A DNA stretch of 64,000 nt from UBA2965 sp036526135 (GTDB lineage Bacteria > Pseudomonadota > Gammaproteobacteria > Pseudomonadales > Azotimanducaceae): assembly GCA_036526135.1 (NCBI GenBank), contig DATCZA010000018.1, positions 124,001-188,000 of the forward strand, given 5' to 3'. A program made the translations under genes and the position numbers. The notes beneath the pieces were generated by a model that had not been told where the DNA came from, ran no database searches, and saw only the letters and a list, made by a program, of their open reading frames with translations. The stretch's first letter is position 1; every line of letters starts with the position of its first letter. Shown one piece after another: positions 63,882-64,000 of the stretch.

Positions 63882-64000
63882 GTAATGGGGTCCTATGTGA
63901 GATTAGTTTACGGAAGTCGGCCCGGAATCGGCCTCAAGGCCCGGTTCAGCCCCTACTACCTTTCGACCCCGCATTTCACCTTAAATTTCCGTGCCGTTCG
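63882..64000. other. 119-base segment upstream of yhdP with no supported gene
   Basis: In many gammaproteobacteria the ribonuclease G gene ends just before yhdP. No frame here shows the RNase G C-terminus. The three minus-strand frames each reach a stop within the last 45 bases of the window, so another gene end is possible but not recognisable. The region probably holds the yhdP promoter. Confidence 0.4.

Noticed and set aside
63882..64000. Possible 3' end of the ribonuclease G gene upstream of yhdP
   Set aside because: The expected RNase G C-terminal sequence is not present in any frame in this segment.

Overview
The window is a GC-rich chromosomal segment of a gammaproteobacterium. It contains a meso-diaminopimelate type division and cell-wall (dcw) cluster, lpxC, Mla and Lpt lipid transport genes, a cytochrome bc1 operon, a type IV pilus core and a complete rpoN-hpf-ptsN-rapZ-ptsO block. 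Gene order follows the Pseudomonas type in many places: nadC/pilA/tRNA-Thr/pilBCD-coaE-yacG, ftsZ-lpxC-dciA-M23-secA-argJ, rplM-rpsI-petABC-sspAB, and murA-hisG-hisD beside mla. Several genes usually found at these positions are missing, so it is not Pseudomonas itself. I see no insertion sequence, prophage, CRISPR array or rRNA. The genus cannot be fixed from the sequence alone.

Layout. 1-1392 (minus): a Mak-like ROK sugar kinase cut by the window edge, then ampD. 1479-3079 (plus): nadC and a TfpZ-type pilin accessory gene. 3086-6146 (minus): a Wzy_C family ligase, tRNA-Thr(CGU) and two type IV pilins, with a near-perfect sigma-54 promoter in front of the first pilin. 6618-11299 (plus): pilB, pilC, pilD, coaE, yacG. 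11327-16375 (minus): argJ, secA and an M23 peptidase. 16489-16797 (plus): dciA. 16898-30736 (minus): lpxC and the dcw cluster up to mraZ, with three MraZ boxes upstream. 31058-31431 (minus): RNase P RNA. Then rsmI (minus) and lpoA-yraN (plus) start from overlapping head-to-head start codons. 34497-40444 (minus): sspB, sspA, petCBA, rpsI, rplM, zapE. 40555-41607 (plus): a DegS/AlgW-like protease. 41625-48234 (minus): hisD, hisG, murA, ibaG and mlaB-C-D-E-F. 48363-56712 (plus): yrbG, kdsC, lptCAB, rpoN, hpf, ptsN, rapZ, ptsO, mgtE. 56730-63881: pmbA (tldE), tldD and yhdP on the minus strand with yjgA (darP) on the plus strand.

How the genes work together. Most of the window builds and maintains the envelope. 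It covers precursor synthesis (murA, murC, murD, murE, mraY), the divisome (ftsL, I, W, Q, A, Z, zapE), peptidoglycan synthase activation and recycling (lpoA, ampD), lipid A and LPS export (lpxC, kdsC, lptCAB), phospholipid retrograde transport (mla), AsmA-like transport (yhdP) and secretion (secA). The pilus module links to rpoN inside the same window through the sigma-54 promoter of the major pilin. Two neighbouring genes, tfpZ and the ligase, suggest that the pilin is assisted and glycosylated.

Most notable points: the dcw cluster lacks murF, murG and ddl, with clean start/stop overlaps at each missing position; the pilin cassette lies between pilB and tRNA-Thr; rsmI and lpoA start codons overlap on opposite strands; FtsI has SSQ instead of the usual SSN motif; and two genes (yraN, lptA) lack an obvious conventional start. 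No clearly new multi-gene system was found.
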